A stretch of DNA of 64,000 nt from Caulobacter sp. RHG1 (GTDB lineage Bacteria > Pseudomonadota > Alphaproteobacteria > Caulobacterales > Caulobacteraceae): contig NZ_SMZP01000004.1 of NCBI RefSeq assembly GCF_013181195.1, forward strand, positions 434,001-498,000. The letters run 5' to 3'. The position numbers and the translations under genes were made by a program. Below, one piece after another: positions 41,866-51,529 of this stretch (position 1 is the stretch's first letter; every line of letters starts with the position of its first letter). The notes beneath the pieces were generated by a model, which was not told the DNA's origin, did not search any database, and saw nothing but the letters and a program-made list of their open reading frames with translations.

Positions 41866-44811
41866 ATGACTTCATCCAATCGTCTGCGCCTGCGCGCACG
41901 CCTGCTGAGCGGCACGGCCGCCTGCCTGATGGTCGCCGGCATGACCGGCGTCGCCCATGCGCAACAGGTCGAGGACTCCGCCGTCGAAGAGGTGGTGGTC
42001 ACCGGCTTCCGCAACAGCTTGGCCCAGGCCCTGAACGTCAAGCGCCAGTCAGCCGCGGCGGTCGACGCGATCTACGCCGAAGACATGGCCAAGTTCCCGG
42101 ACCTGAACCTGTCCGAATCCATTCAGCGCATCCCGGGCGTCGCCATCTCGCGTGACGCCGGCGAAGGCCGCCAGATCTCGGTCCGCGGCCTGGGCGGCCA
42201 GTTCACCCGCGTGCGCATCAACGGCATGGAAGCCTTGACGACGTCGGGCGGCACCGACGCCTCGGGCGGCACCAACCGCAGCCGCTCGTTCGACTTCAAC
42301 GTCTTCGCTTCGGATCTCTTCAACCGCATCACGGTGCAGAAGACCGCCTCGGCCGAGACGGAAGAGGGCTCGCTGGGCGCGACCGTCGACCTGAACACCG
42401 CGCATCCGTTCGACAAGCCGGGCTTCAACTTCGCCGTCTCGGGCAAGATGGGCTACAACGATCAGGCCGAGAAAGCCTCGCCGCGCGTCGCCGCCCTGAT
42501 CTCCAACACCTGGCGCGACGACACCATCGGCGCTCTGTTCTCGGTGGCCTATTCAAAGCGCAATCTGCTCGACCAAGGCACCAGCACGGTGCGTTGGCAG
42601 ACGGGCACGGCCACCGCGCCGGGCTTCCGCAGCGTGCGGGGCGTGACCTGCGCCACCAACGCCGCCGCCTGCGCCGAGGCCAACGCCGCCGTCCACCCGC
42701 GTATCCCGCGCTTCGACTGGTACAAGACCCAGCAGGACCGCCTGGGCGCGACCGGCGCGCTGCAATGGCGCCCGACCGACAAGACCAACGTCTCGTTCGA
42801 CATGCTGTACGCCAACTTCAAGGGCGAGCGGAACGAAGACTTCCTGGAGACCTTCACGCCTCAGACCGCCGGCGCCTGTACGGCGACCTCGCCGGTCACC
42901 TGCGGCATCAACCAGGTCGACATCCTCGACTACACGATCGCCACGCCGCGCGCGAACTTCCCGGTCATGACCAAGGGGACGTTCAACAACATCGATCTGA
43001 AGACCGAGCAGCGCCACGACAAGCTGAAGACCGAGTTCCGCCAGTTCACCCTGGCTGGCGACCATGAGTTCACCGACAAGTTCCGGGCCAAGGGCGTGCT
43101 GGGCTTCTCGAAGTCGACCTTCTCCAACCCGGTGCAGAACACGGTCCAGTGGGACCAGTACAATGTGCAGGGCTACACCTGGGACTATAGCCGTGGCGAC
43201 ACCTACCCGGTCATCACCTACGGCACCGGCGACCTGAAGAACGCCGACGCCTGGACCCTGGCCGAGATCCGAATGGCTCAGGGCTTCGTCGACAACAGCT
43301 ACAAGACCGCTCAGTTCGACCTGGCCTACGACCTCAGCGACGCCTTCAAGATCAAGGGCGGCCTGGCCTACAAGGCCTACCAGATCGAGAGCGCGGCCTT
43401 CTCGCGCACCAACGGCACCTCGGCCAACATCAACCCGATCTCGTCGGCCGAACTGCGGGGCATTGCGCGCAGCAGCTACGCAGAGACCATCGACTTCACC
43501 AAGAGCCTGTCGATCCCGTCGGGCAACGCCGGCTCGTGGATCACGCCGGACCTGAACAAGGCGCTCAGCGCCCTGAAGATGAACGATCCCAACTACGGCA
43601 AGGCGGTCACCACTACGCCGGGCACGGTGTGGGTCAGCCCGTTCGCGACCACCTGCTTCAGCAGCGGCTGCGGCCTCTACAACCTGGGCCGCGAAGCCAG
43701 CCTGGGCAGCAACTACACGATCGATGAGTGGGACACGACGGGCTACGTCCAGGGCGACTTCAACTTCGACGTCGGCGGCGTGCCGGTGCGCGGCGACATC
43801 GGCGCGCGCTACGTCCAGACCCGCCAGAAGGCCCTGGGTTACGGCGTGGTGCCCTCGACCGTGAACGGCGTGAACTATCAGACCATCTCGGCCACGATGG
43901 CGACGCGCAGCTACAACGACTTCCTGCCGGCCATGAACCTGGTGATCGAGCCAGCCGAGGACCTGCTCCTGCGCTTCGGCGCCGCCAAGGTGATGTCGCG
44001 CCCGAACCTGGGCTCGCTGACCCCCGGCGTGAACATCGGCACGGGCAGCAACAAGACCGTGACCTCGGGCAACCCGTTCCTGGACCCGTTCCGCGCCAAG
44101 ACCGCGGACGCGGCCATCGAGTGGTACTTCCAGCCCGGGGCCCTGCTGTCGGCGGCGTTCTTCTACAAGGACATCTCGACCTTCGTGCAGAGCTACACCT
44201 CGCCGCTGTCGACCTTCGATCAGAACCCGTTCGGCCTGCCCGACAGCGCGGCGGTTGCGGCTTGCGGCACCACGCCGGGCTGCTCGCCGGGCCTGCCGGT
44301 CTGGCAGTTCTCGACCTCGGTCAACACGCCCGGCGGTCCGCTGAAGGGCTTCGAGCTGAACTATCAGCAGCCCTTCACCTTCCTGCCGGGGCCGTTCGAC
44401 AAGTTCGGCTTCCTGGGCAACTTCACCTATGTGAAGTCTGAGGTGACCTATCTGTCCTCGACCGGGGCGATCACGGCCGTCGGCCCGCTGACCAACCTGT
44501 CGAAGACCAGCTACAACGCCACGCTCTACTACGAGACCCCGAAGCTGAGCAGCCGCGTGTCGGCCGCCTATCGCAGCAAGTATCTGACCCAGATCCCGGG
44601 CCGCAACGGCTCGGACGTCGAGGGCACCAAGGGCACGCTGAACTTCGACGCTTCGGTCACCTACAACTGGAGCAAGAACCTGGCCTTCACCTTCGAGGCG
44701 GTGAACCTGACCAACGAGGTTCAGGACCAGTACTACGACAGCAGCCAGCTGGTGTCGTTCTACCACGAGACGGGCCGCGAGTTCTTCCTCGGCTTCCGCT
44801 ACACCTACTAA
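41866..44811 (+). CDS. TonB-dependent receptor, TonB-Xanth-Caul type, 981 aa
   Basis: Outer-membrane active transporter. A signal peptide ending GVAHAQ, a TonB box region EEVVVTGFRNSLAQAL, plug motifs DLNLSESIQRIPGVAISRD and GQFTRVRINGMEAL, then a long barrel ending REFFLGFRYTY with the terminal aromatic. Length and the TGFRNSL opening mark the class that imports plant oligosaccharides in Caulobacter and Xanthomonas. A GGGAGGGAA site supports ATG 41866. Likely cargo here: pectin-derived oligosaccharide (inference from neighbours). Confidence 0.93.
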   Translation: MTSSNRLRLRARLLSGTAACLMVAGMTGVAHAQQVEDSAVEEVVVTGFRNSLAQALNVKRQSAAAVDAIYAEDMAKFPDLNLSESIQRIPGVAISRDAGEGRQISVRGLGGQFTRVRINGMEALTTSGGTDASGGTNRSRSFDFNVFASDLFNRITVQKTASAETEEGSLGATVDLNTAHPFDKPGFNFAVSGKMGYNDQAEKASPRVAALISNTWRDDTIGALFSVAYSKRNLLDQGTSTVRWQTGTATAPGFRSVRGVTCATNAAACAEANAAVHPRIPRFDWYKTQQDRLGATGALQWRPTDKTNVSFDMLYANFKGERNEDFLETFTPQTAGACTATSPVTCGINQVDILDYTIATPRANFPVMTKGTFNNIDLKTEQRHDKLKTEFRQFTLAGDHEFTDKFRAKGVLGFSKSTFSNPVQNTVQWDQYNVQGYTWDYSRGDTYPVITYGTGDLKNADAWTLAEIRMAQGFVDNSYKTAQFDLAYDLSDAFKIKGGLAYKAYQIESAAFSRTNGTSANINPISSAELRGIARSSYAETIDFTKSLSIPSGNAGSWITPDLNKALSALKMNDPNYGKAVTTTPGTVWVSPFATTCFSSGCGLYNLGREASLGSNYTIDEWDTTGYVQGDFNFDVGGVPVRGDIGARYVQTRQKALGYGVVPSTVNGVNYQTISATMATRSYNDFLPAMNLVIEPAEDLLLRFGAAKVMSRPNLGSLTPGVNIGTGSNKTVTSGNPFLDPFRAKTADAAIEWYFQPGALLSAAFFYKDISTFVQSYTSPLSTFDQNPFGLPDSAAVAACGTTPGCSPGLPVWQFSTSVNTPGGPLKGFELNYQQPFTFLPGPFDKFGFLGNFTYVKSEVTYLSSTGAITAVGPLTNLSKTSYNATLYYETPKLSSRVSAAYRSKYLTQIPGRNGSDVEGTKGTLNFDASVTYNWSKNLAFTFEAVNLTNEVQDQYYDSSQLVSFYHETGREFFLGFRYTY

Positions 44812-44820
44812 GACCAAGGC

Positions 44821-44850
44821 GCGGCGCGGTTCTTTCGAGAGCCGCGCCGC
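44821..44850 (+). terminator. Strong hairpin after first large TonB receptor
   Basis: GCGGCGCGG (44821-44829) and CCGCGCCGC (44842-44850) form a perfect stem. It is followed by TTCCGCTTTC rather than a T-run, so it may attenuate rather than fully stop transcription into the pectinesterase gene. Confidence 0.5.
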
Positions 44851-44871
44851 TTCCGCTTTCAGGCGTCCTTC

Positions 44872-45972
44872 ATGCCCAGACTTCCCGATCGCCGCGCCGT
44901 CGTGATGGGCGGTTTCGCCGGCCTGGCCGCCGCGCCGGCCCTGGCGGCGACTCAGCGTTTCGACGCCGTCCTGTCGGCAGGGCCTGATCGCCGCGCGACA
45001 CGACATTTCCCGACCTTGGCCGCCGCGCTCGAAGCCGCGCCTGCCGACAGCGGCAAGGCGTTCCGCATACTTGTGCCGAAGGGGACCTGGCGCGAGCAGG
45101 TCACGGTGACCCGGCCGAACGTCCATCTGGTGGGCGAGGGGCAGGGGGCCAGTGTCATCGTGTTCAACGAGTACGCCGCCGGCCGCAATCGTCCGGGCGG
45201 CCCGTCCGAAATCGCCACGGTCACCGTCCTGGCCCCGGGTTTCCAGGCGCACCGCCTGACCATCGCCAACGACTTCGACTATCCGGGCAATATGCCGGCC
45301 GAGGTCGACTACGACCGCACCGGCGCCAGCGGGGCCCAGGCTACGGCGTTGAAATTGGGGAAGGGCTCGGACAAGGCCTATTTCGAGGACGTCGCCCTGA
45401 CCGGCTGGCAGGACACCCTGTTCACCGACGCTGGTCGGAGCCTGTTCCGCCGCTGCTATGTCAGCGGCTGCGTCGACTTCATCTACGGCATGGGCGTCGC
45501 TGTGTTCGACCGTTGCGAGATCCGCTCGCGCACGCGGCCGGGGAAGGATTTCCATGGCTTCATCGCTGCGCCGGATACGAACCGCAAACAGCCCTATGGC
45601 CTGGTGTTCCTGGATTGCCGCCTGACCCGTGACGGCGACATGCCCGACCACACCATGGCGCTGGGGCGGCCCTGGCGGCACACCATGACCTTCCCCGACG
45701 GCCGCTATGGCAATCCCGACGCGGTGGGCCACACGGCCTTCATACGCTGCTGGATGGACCGCCACATTGTGCCCGAAGCCTGGTATCCGATGCACTACAA
45801 CTTGAAAGGCGGCCGCCGGGCCATGTACCAGCCCGAGGACGCGCGTCTGTTCGAATATGCGAGCCGGGGTCCTGGGGCGGGCAAGCCTTCGGAGCGTCGC
45901 CGGCAGCTGACGGCGAACCAGGCGCGGAAGTACACGATCCCCAGCCTGCTTTCGGGCTGGAATCCGGCGTAG
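44872..45972 (+). CDS. Pectin methylesterase (CE8), 366 aa
   Basis: Removes methyl esters from homogalacturonan. A twin-arginine-like leader (RRAVVMGGFAGLAAAPALA) is followed by a right-handed beta-helix with CE8 motifs: the catalytic Asp in GWQDTLF, the second Asp in CVDFIYG, and the arginine in LGRPWRHTM. Length is normal. The gene starts 60 bp after the TonB receptor and 10 bp before the LamG gene. Confidence 0.93.
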   Translation: MPRLPDRRAVVMGGFAGLAAAPALAATQRFDAVLSAGPDRRATRHFPTLAAALEAAPADSGKAFRILVPKGTWREQVTVTRPNVHLVGEGQGASVIVFNEYAAGRNRPGGPSEIATVTVLAPGFQAHRLTIANDFDYPGNMPAEVDYDRTGASGAQATALKLGKGSDKAYFEDVALTGWQDTLFTDAGRSLFRRCYVSGCVDFIYGMGVAVFDRCEIRSRTRPGKDFHGFIAAPDTNRKQPYGLVFLDCRLTRDGDMPDHTMALGRPWRHTMTFPDGRYGNPDAVGHTAFIRCWMDRHIVPEAWYPMHYNLKGGRRAMYQPEDARLFEYASRGPGAGKPSERRRQLTANQARKYTIPSLLSGWNPA

Positions 45973-45982
45973 GAGTAGGACG

Positions 45983-46687
45983 ATGTTCGGACGGCGCGAG
46001 ATCCTGATCGGTGGAGCCGCGGCGGCTGGGAGCCTGCTGGCCAACGAGGCCCTGGCCGGCAGCGGCCGCGAGCGTACGGGCAAGAACCAGATCGTCTGGA
46101 CTTTCGACCGCCTGTCCGGCATCGGCGGCGCGGCGACCACGGTCGAGGGCGATCCGCAACTTGTGGCCAGTCCGTTCGGTCAGGCCGTGCAGTTCGACGG
46201 CGTCGACGACCGCCTGGTGATCGACCGCCATCCTCTGGCCGGCTGGGAGCAGTTCACGTTCGAGGCGCTGTTCCGTCCCGATGGCGGCGTCTTCGCCCAA
46301 CGCTGGTTCCACCTCAACGAGGAGCCCGCCGGCGGCGAGCCCTCGACGACGCGCATCCTGTTCGAGATCCGGGTGATCGAGAACCAGTGGTGTCTGGACG
46401 CTTTCGCCACGGGGCCGGGCTACAAGCACACCCTGCTGTTCGAGAACAAGCTGTTCCCGGTCGGCCGTTGGTACTGGGTGGCCCAGAGCTTTGACGGCAA
46501 GACCTATCGCGCCTTTGTCGATGGCGTGCTGCAGGGTGAAGCCGAGATCGACTACAAACCGCAGGGGGCAGGCCGCTCCTCGGTCGGCGCGCGCATGAAC
46601 AAGGTCGACTACTTCAAGGGCGCGATCCGCGAGGCGCGCTTCACGCCCCGCGGTCTTGCGGCCGACCAGCTGCAGCGGATGGGCTAG
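45983..46687 (+). CDS. Exported LamG / concanavalin-like lectin domain protein, 234 aa
   Basis: A twin-arginine-like leader (GRREILIGGAAAAGSLL) is followed by one LamG-type jelly roll: VQFDGVDDRLVID, FTFEALFRPDGG, and GRWYWVAQSFDGKTYRAFVDG are the usual strands. Likely binds or modifies oligosaccharide released from pectin. No catalytic motif is apparent. Convergent with the DUF4861 gene, overlapping it by 4 bp. Confidence 0.85.
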   Translation: MFGRREILIGGAAAAGSLLANEALAGSGRERTGKNQIVWTFDRLSGIGGAATTVEGDPQLVASPFGQAVQFDGVDDRLVIDRHPLAGWEQFTFEALFRPDGGVFAQRWFHLNEEPAGGEPSTTRILFEIRVIENQWCLDAFATGPGYKHTLLFENKLFPVGRWYWVAQSFDGKTYRAFVDGVLQGEAEIDYKPQGAGRSSVGARMNKVDYFKGAIREARFTPRGLAADQLQRMG

Positions 46688-48060
46688 CGCTTCTCCTCGC
46701 GCAGACCGCCCAGTCGCACCGGCGCATTGTACTCGCGGGCGGCCTTGATCACGTAGTCCTTGAATTCACCCGCCATCTTCAGGCTGGGGCCCTCGCTCCA
46801 GGCGGCGGCGAGCATGTATTCGAACTTGCCGTCCGCCGTCGGGGCGACCTTGAAGACGTGGTTGCCCTGGCGCTCGTCGCTGGAGACGTAGGTCGGCTTG
46901 TAGGCGTCGCGCACGACGATGGCCGAGCCGGCATAGTCGATCTTGAAGCCGTTCTGCACCGCTTCCTTGTCGTCGGGATTGCGCACCAGCTCGCTGCCGC
47001 CGGTGATGGCCACGCCGCCCTGCTGATAGAGGATCTCTTCCGGCGCATGCTTGCGGATGCCGGCGGCCCACGTCGCGCCCTTCGCCTTGGGTGAGAAAGT
47101 CTTGAAGGTCACGCGGCCGGTGGAATAGTTCTGGCCGGCGAAGGCGGTGTACAGCTGCTCGACTTCGTAGCGGCCGCGACCGCTGTCCCAGTTCATGGTC
47201 TTGACGCGGATCATGCTGCGCAGAGGGCCGTTTGTGACGACCTCGAAGGCGTAGCGGGTGTCGGTCAGGCCGTTGCCGTTGAAGCGGTTCTCCTGATCCG
47301 AGGTCGGAGTAAAGCGCGGGCGCGAGATGGCGTTCGGCTTGGCCGGGTCGTCGAACACGCCGATGCCGCCGCCGCCGAAGGTGTCGTCCACCGACATGAT
47401 GTCTGAGCCCAGCTTCGGGTCGATGCGCGACACCGCGTAGCCGTCCAGGTTCTCGCCATACAGGCGCGGCGACATCAGCATCGGCGCGCGCTTTCCGTAA
47501 ACGTCGGCGTCGGTCGGGAACCACAGCTTCCAGCCGACGGCCTCCGACTCCCAGAAGGGCACGGTGTGGCGCATGTAGCTGCCGATGCCGGCATGGGTGC
47601 GGTGGGGGTTCCAGCCGCGCTGCTGGAAGCCGCGATAGATGTAGATCGTCTTGGTCTCGCGGGCCTTGAGGTCGACCTGCAGGAACAGCTCGTCCCACAG
47701 GCCGTCGGCGTCCAGGTCGTCCAGCTGATAGTCGAACGAGCGACCGTTGGTCTCGGCCAGGCGGCCGTGCGGGCCGTCGGTGGCCTGGCGTTCGTGGTCG
47801 GGAGCGGGGCGGGGCTGGCCGGCCGGGTCGACGAGGGTGATGGTCAGGGCCTGAATGCCGCGTAGCATCGGCAGTTGCTCGGGCGTCAGGATGACGGGGC
47901 TGCCGACACGATCCTCGTCCAAGTCATTGACGAGCGTGATCGCGATGCGTTCACTAGGGGCGAAGGTCCCCTGGGTGTACCAGGGCGAGTCAGATGCCTG
48001 AGCGACCCCCGCGAGCATCAGGGGCAGGGCCGAAACGGCAAGCAGTCGACGGGCCTTCAT
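46684..48060 (-). CDS. Exported DUF4861 family protein, 458 aa
   Basis: A signal peptide ends AGVAQASDSPW; the mature part is beta-rich. The sequence fits DUF4861: ERIAITLVNDLDEDR, DLDADGLWDELFLQVDL, GIGSYMRHTVPFWESEAVGW. Members recur in pectin-use loci but have no proven activity. ATG 48060 follows GAGGGAG at a good distance; starts 6 bp or more upstream are less well spaced. An extended -10 promoter lies near 48126. Confidence 0.78.
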   Translation of the reverse strand: MKARRLLAVSALPLMLAGVAQASDSPWYTQGTFAPSERIAITLVNDLDEDRVGSPVILTPEQLPMLRGIQALTITLVDPAGQPRPAPDHERQATDGPHGRLAETNGRSFDYQLDDLDADGLWDELFLQVDLKARETKTIYIYRGFQQRGWNPHRTHAGIGSYMRHTVPFWESEAVGWKLWFPTDADVYGKRAPMLMSPRLYGENLDGYAVSRIDPKLGSDIMSVDDTFGGGGIGVFDDPAKPNAISRPRFTPTSDQENRFNGNGLTDTRYAFEVVTNGPLRSMIRVKTMNWDSGRGRYEVEQLYTAFAGQNYSTGRVTFKTFSPKAKGATWAAGIRKHAPEEILYQQGGVAITGGSELVRNPDDKEAVQNGFKIDYAGSAIVVRDAYKPTYVSSDERQGNHVFKVAPTADGKFEYMLAAAWSEGPSLKMAGEFKDYVIKAAREYNAPVRLGGLREEKR

Positions 48061-48125
48061 ACGCATCTCCCTCACTTTTGGCGCATCAGAGGTCGCGGAA
48101 GCGGGGAATGCAAGTCTGTATGCTC

Positions 48126-48135
48126 ATTATACCAG
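48126..48135 (-). promoter_or_regulatory. Extended -10 promoter element for DUF4861 gene
   Basis: On the reverse strand the sequence reads CTGGTATAAT, a TGN-TATAAT extended -10, with the same 12-mer CTGGTATAATGA also upstream of the second large TonB receptor. Flanking GTAT/ATAC symmetry could also be a GntR-type operator. Confidence 0.5.
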
Positions 48136-48176
48136 CTTCCGATTTCCGTTACGGACGCTATGGTGGAGCAGGCGCT

Positions 48177-48192
48177 AGGGAGCGCTACCAAA
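48177..48192 (-). promoter_or_regulatory. LacI-type operator shared with the sugar ABC operon (site A)
   Basis: On the reverse strand: TTTGGTAGCGCTCCCT. The matching site B at 60571-60586 is TTTGTTAGCGCTCCCT, one mismatch in 16. The TGGTAGCGCT half equals half of the known Caulobacter xylose operator TGGTAGCGCTAACA. It lies 17 bp before the GH106 start. Confidence 0.65.
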
Positions 48193-48208
48193 AATAGGGG
48201 AGAAGCGC

Positions 48209-51200
48209 GTGGTGAAGCGCCCGATCGCGTTGAGTTTGATCCTGGCCCTCGGCGTCAGCCATGCCGCGCTTGCTGCCGACGCCATGCGCGACGGCTTCCA
48301 GACCCCGCCGGCCGAGACCCGGCCGCACGTCTTCTGGCAGTGGATCAACGGCAACGTCTCCCGCGAGGGCGTTCACCTCGATCTGGAATGGATGAAGCGC
48401 GCGGGCGTCGGCGGGGCGATCCTGTTCGACGTCGGCTTCAACACTCCGCCGGTGCCGCAGTACGTAAAGACGCGCATTGGCTACGGCACGCCAGAGTGGA
48501 AGGAGACGGTCGGCTATGCCGTATCGGAGGCCAAGCGGCTGGGCCTGCAGTTCGGCATGCAGGCCGGCGGCGGCTGGAGCGAGACCGGCGGTCCTTGGGT
48601 CAAGCCCCAGGAGGGCATGAAGAAGCTGGTCTGGAGCGAGACGGTCGTCTCCGGCAAGGGCCCGATTGCGCTGGCGCCGCCGCCGGGGATCAGCGGGCCG
48701 TTCCAGGACATGCCGATTGGCGCGCGCTTCGCCGAGCCCAGGCTCTACAACGACGTGGCGGTGGTCGCTTGGCGCGAGGCCGAGACGATCGTCGCGCCGA
48801 CCGAGGTCACTTCCAACGCTGGCCCCGTGGATGCGGCCCGCCTCGCTGATGGGGCTTATGCCGTTTCGGCTGGCCAGCCGCTGGCTGGCGACGGCTGGGT
48901 GCTGCTGCGCTACGCCAAGCCGGTGGCCGCCCGCGCCGTGACGGTGTCGGTGGACGGCGCCATGCCTGACGGCGTGGTCGAGGCCAGCGACGATGGCGTG
49001 ACCTTCCGCACCCTGGCGACCTTGCCGGGCGACGTGCGCCAGGGCCTGCCGGTGCGCACCTTCGCGTTCCCGAAGACGACCGCCAAGGTCTTCCGCCTGC
49101 GCCTGACCAAGGACGCCAAGGCGACGGCGCTGACCGAGTTCGCGATCCACGCCGACGCCCGCGTCGATCGCTTCCAGGAAAAGGCCGGCTGGGGTGTCCT
49201 CGTCGACGCTTGGGCCGCGCAGACCCCGGCGACCGACGCCGCCATCGCGCCGGACAAGGTGCTGGACCTGACCAGCCGCCTGAAGGCTGACGGGACCCTG
49301 GACTGGACGCCGCCGGAAGCCGGCCGCTGGCGCGTCGTGCGCTATGGCTGGTCGTTGACCGGCCGTCGCGACACGCCGGCCGCGCCCGAGAGCCTGGGCC
49401 TGGAGGTCGACAAGTACAACGCCGAGCATGTTCGCGCCCATATGCGCGGCCTGCTGGAGCCGCTGAAGGCGCAGCTGGGCGAGGGCGGTCTCAACTACGT
49501 CATCACCGACAGCTGGGAAGCCGGCCAGGCCAACTGGACCGAGGCCATGGCCGCCGAATTCGCCGCTCGCCGCGGCTATGCGCTGACGCCCTGGCTGCCC
49601 GTGCTGGCCGGCCGGGTGGTGCAGAGCGCGCAGGCCTCCGACCGCTTCCTGGCCGACTACCGCCAGACTTTGGCGGACATGCTGACCGAGCACCACTTCG
49701 CCCAGATCAACGCCATCCTGAAGGCCCAGGGCATGCGCTACGAGGCCGAGGCTCCGGGCGTCGATCTGCCGACCATCGCCGATGGCCTGCGGGCCAAGGG
49801 CCAGGTCGACGTGCCGATGGGCGAGTTCTGGGTCTATCCGGCCGACAAGCCGCCGCCCGCCGCCCATGTCGCCGACGTCCGCGAGGCCGCCTCGGCCGCC
49901 CACGTCTATGGCAAGCCGGTCGTCGCCGCCGAGAGCCTGACCACCATGGGTGAGGACCCCTGGCGCACGGGGCCGTGGCAGCACAAGCGGATCTTCGACC
50001 GCTACATGGCCGAGGGGATCAACCACTTCATCCTGCACACCTCGGCCCACCAGCCGTTCACCGACCGCAAGCCGGGCATGACCCTGCGCCAGTACGGCCA
50101 GCACATTTCTCGCAACGAGACGTGGGCCGAGGGCGAGATGCGGGCCTGGACCGACTATCTGGCCCGCAGCGCCTGGATGCTGCGCCAGGGCCGGGCCGGC
50201 GCCGACATCGCCTGGTTCCAGGGCGAAGGCGCGGCCAACGGTTTGCCCTATGCCGAGGGCGGCAAGCCGGCCATCCCGGCGGGCTACGACTTCGACTATC
50301 TGGACGCCGACAGCCTGGTCGAGCGCCTGGCCGTCAAGGACGGCCGCGTCGCGCTGCCCTCGGGGGCGAGCTATGCCGTGCTGGTCATTCCCCCGGCCGT
50401 GCAGCGCTTGAGCCTGCCCGTGCTGCGCAAGCTGGACGCTCTGGCGGCGGCCGGCGCGCTGATCGTCGCCGAACGACCCAAGGCCTCGCCCACCCTGTCA
50501 GGCGGCGCCGAAGCCGAGGCCGAATGGGCGAAGCTGGTCGACAAGCTGTGGGCTGGCCCGATCCGCACCGGCTCGGTCGAGGTCGCCCTTAGCGGCCGCG
50601 CAACGCCGACCGTTCAGGGGGAGGGGATGGGAAGCAACTTCGTCTGGACCCAGCGGGTGCTGGACGACGGCGAGCTGTTCTTCGTCAACAACACCACCGA
50701 CAAGCCGCTGGCCGTCTCGCCGTCGTTCCGGGTCACCGGCAAGGCGCCGGACCTGTGGCGCGCCGACACGGCCAAGACCGAGCCGGCGGGCTACGTCCAG
50801 AGGGACGGTCGCACCGAGGTGACGCTGAACCTGGCCCCCTACGAGTCGGTGTTCGTGGTCTTCCGCACGCCGTCGCAGGCGACCTCACGGCCGGCCGCCG
50901 CAGCCGCGAACGAGACGATCCTGCGCACCGTCGAGACCCTCTGGAAGGTCAAGTTCGAGCCCGGTTGGGGCGCGCCGACCGAGCCGGTGACCATGGAGCG
51001 CCTGGTTCCGCTGAACGAAAGCGCCGACCCCGGCGTGCGCTACTACTCCGGCGCGGCGACCTATGAGACGACGCTGGACGTGCCGCGACAGTGGCTGAAG
51101 AAGGGTCAGGCCATGACCCTCGATCTGGGCGAGGTCCGCGAGTTCGCCACCGTCACCCTGAACGGCAAGACGCTGCCGGTGCAGTGGAAGCCGCCCTATG

Positions 51201-51409
51201 CCGTGGACGTCACCGAAGCCCTCAAGCCGGGCCGAAACACGCTGAGTGTCCGTGTCGTCAACTTCTGGGCCAACCGGATGATCGGCGACCAGCAGCCAGG
51301 CGCGAAACCGCTGACCTTCGCGCCGATTCAACCGTTCAAGGCCTCTGATCCGCTGATGACGTCCGGTTTGTTGGGACCGGTAACGCTGAAAAGGACCGAA
51401 ACTCGGTAA
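48209..51409 (+). CDS. Exported GH106-type glycoside hydrolase (alpha-L-rhamnosidase family), 1066 aa
   Basis: A signal peptide (1-23) is followed by the family opening HVFWQWINGNVSREGVHLDL and GGWSETGGPW. A TIM-barrel region and late beta-sandwich modules follow; the last about 140 residues (AATYETTLDV, ATVTLNGKTL, RVVNFWANRMIGD) form a galactose-binding-like domain. GH106 members release alpha-L-rhamnose from rhamnogalacturonan-type glycans. Starts at GTG 48209, directly behind operator site A. Linkage specificity is not readable. Confidence 0.85.
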   Translation: MVKRPIALSLILALGVSHAALAADAMRDGFQTPPAETRPHVFWQWINGNVSREGVHLDLEWMKRAGVGGAILFDVGFNTPPVPQYVKTRIGYGTPEWKETVGYAVSEAKRLGLQFGMQAGGGWSETGGPWVKPQEGMKKLVWSETVVSGKGPIALAPPPGISGPFQDMPIGARFAEPRLYNDVAVVAWREAETIVAPTEVTSNAGPVDAARLADGAYAVSAGQPLAGDGWVLLRYAKPVAARAVTVSVDGAMPDGVVEASDDGVTFRTLATLPGDVRQGLPVRTFAFPKTTAKVFRLRLTKDAKATALTEFAIHADARVDRFQEKAGWGVLVDAWAAQTPATDAAIAPDKVLDLTSRLKADGTLDWTPPEAGRWRVVRYGWSLTGRRDTPAAPESLGLEVDKYNAEHVRAHMRGLLEPLKAQLGEGGLNYVITDSWEAGQANWTEAMAAEFAARRGYALTPWLPVLAGRVVQSAQASDRFLADYRQTLADMLTEHHFAQINAILKAQGMRYEAEAPGVDLPTIADGLRAKGQVDVPMGEFWVYPADKPPPAAHVADVREAASAAHVYGKPVVAAESLTTMGEDPWRTGPWQHKRIFDRYMAEGINHFILHTSAHQPFTDRKPGMTLRQYGQHISRNETWAEGEMRAWTDYLARSAWMLRQGRAGADIAWFQGEGAANGLPYAEGGKPAIPAGYDFDYLDADSLVERLAVKDGRVALPSGASYAVLVIPPAVQRLSLPVLRKLDALAAAGALIVAERPKASPTLSGGAEAEAEWAKLVDKLWAGPIRTGSVEVALSGRATPTVQGEGMGSNFVWTQRVLDDGELFFVNNTTDKPLAVSPSFRVTGKAPDLWRADTAKTEPAGYVQRDGRTEVTLNLAPYESVFVVFRTPSQATSRPAAAAANETILRTVETLWKVKFEPGWGAPTEPVTMERLVPLNESADPGVRYYSGAATYETTLDVPRQWLKKGQAMTLDLGEVREFATVTLNGKTLPVQWKPPYAVDVTEALKPGRNTLSVRVVNFWANRMIGDQQPGAKPLTFAPIQPFKASDPLMTSGLLGPVTLKRTETR

Positions 51410-51440
51410 CCGGTTTCCGGACCATCTTGCCAAGACACTC

Positions 51441-51452
51441 AACTGGTATAAT
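51441..51452 (+). promoter_or_regulatory. Extended -10 promoter element for second large TonB receptor
   Basis: TGGTATAAT (51444-51452) is a perfect extended -10 (TGN-TATAAT), about 78 bp before the receptor ATG. The 12-mer CTGGTATAATGA is shared, on the opposite strand, with the DUF4861 promoter at 48.1 kb. The sequence also fits GGT-N9-ACC symmetry. Confidence 0.5.
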
Positions 51453-51529
51453 GATCACCTCATGCGCTCATTCAGAAGCGCGCCAGAACGCGCCGGCCCG
51501 CTTGTGGCTGGGCCTTGAGGGGAAACGAG

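Noticed and set aside
42553..46140. Very long reverse-strand open frame (1195 codons) across the first receptor and pectinesterase
   Set aside because: It is the shadow of high-GC coding DNA: composition is Arg/Gly/Ala/Val-rich without motifs, and the forward genes have full family signatures.
48185..50104. Reverse-strand open frame (639 codons) inside the GH106 gene
   Set aside because: No ribosome site, no domain, low-complexity antisense product; GH106 motifs are on the forward strand.
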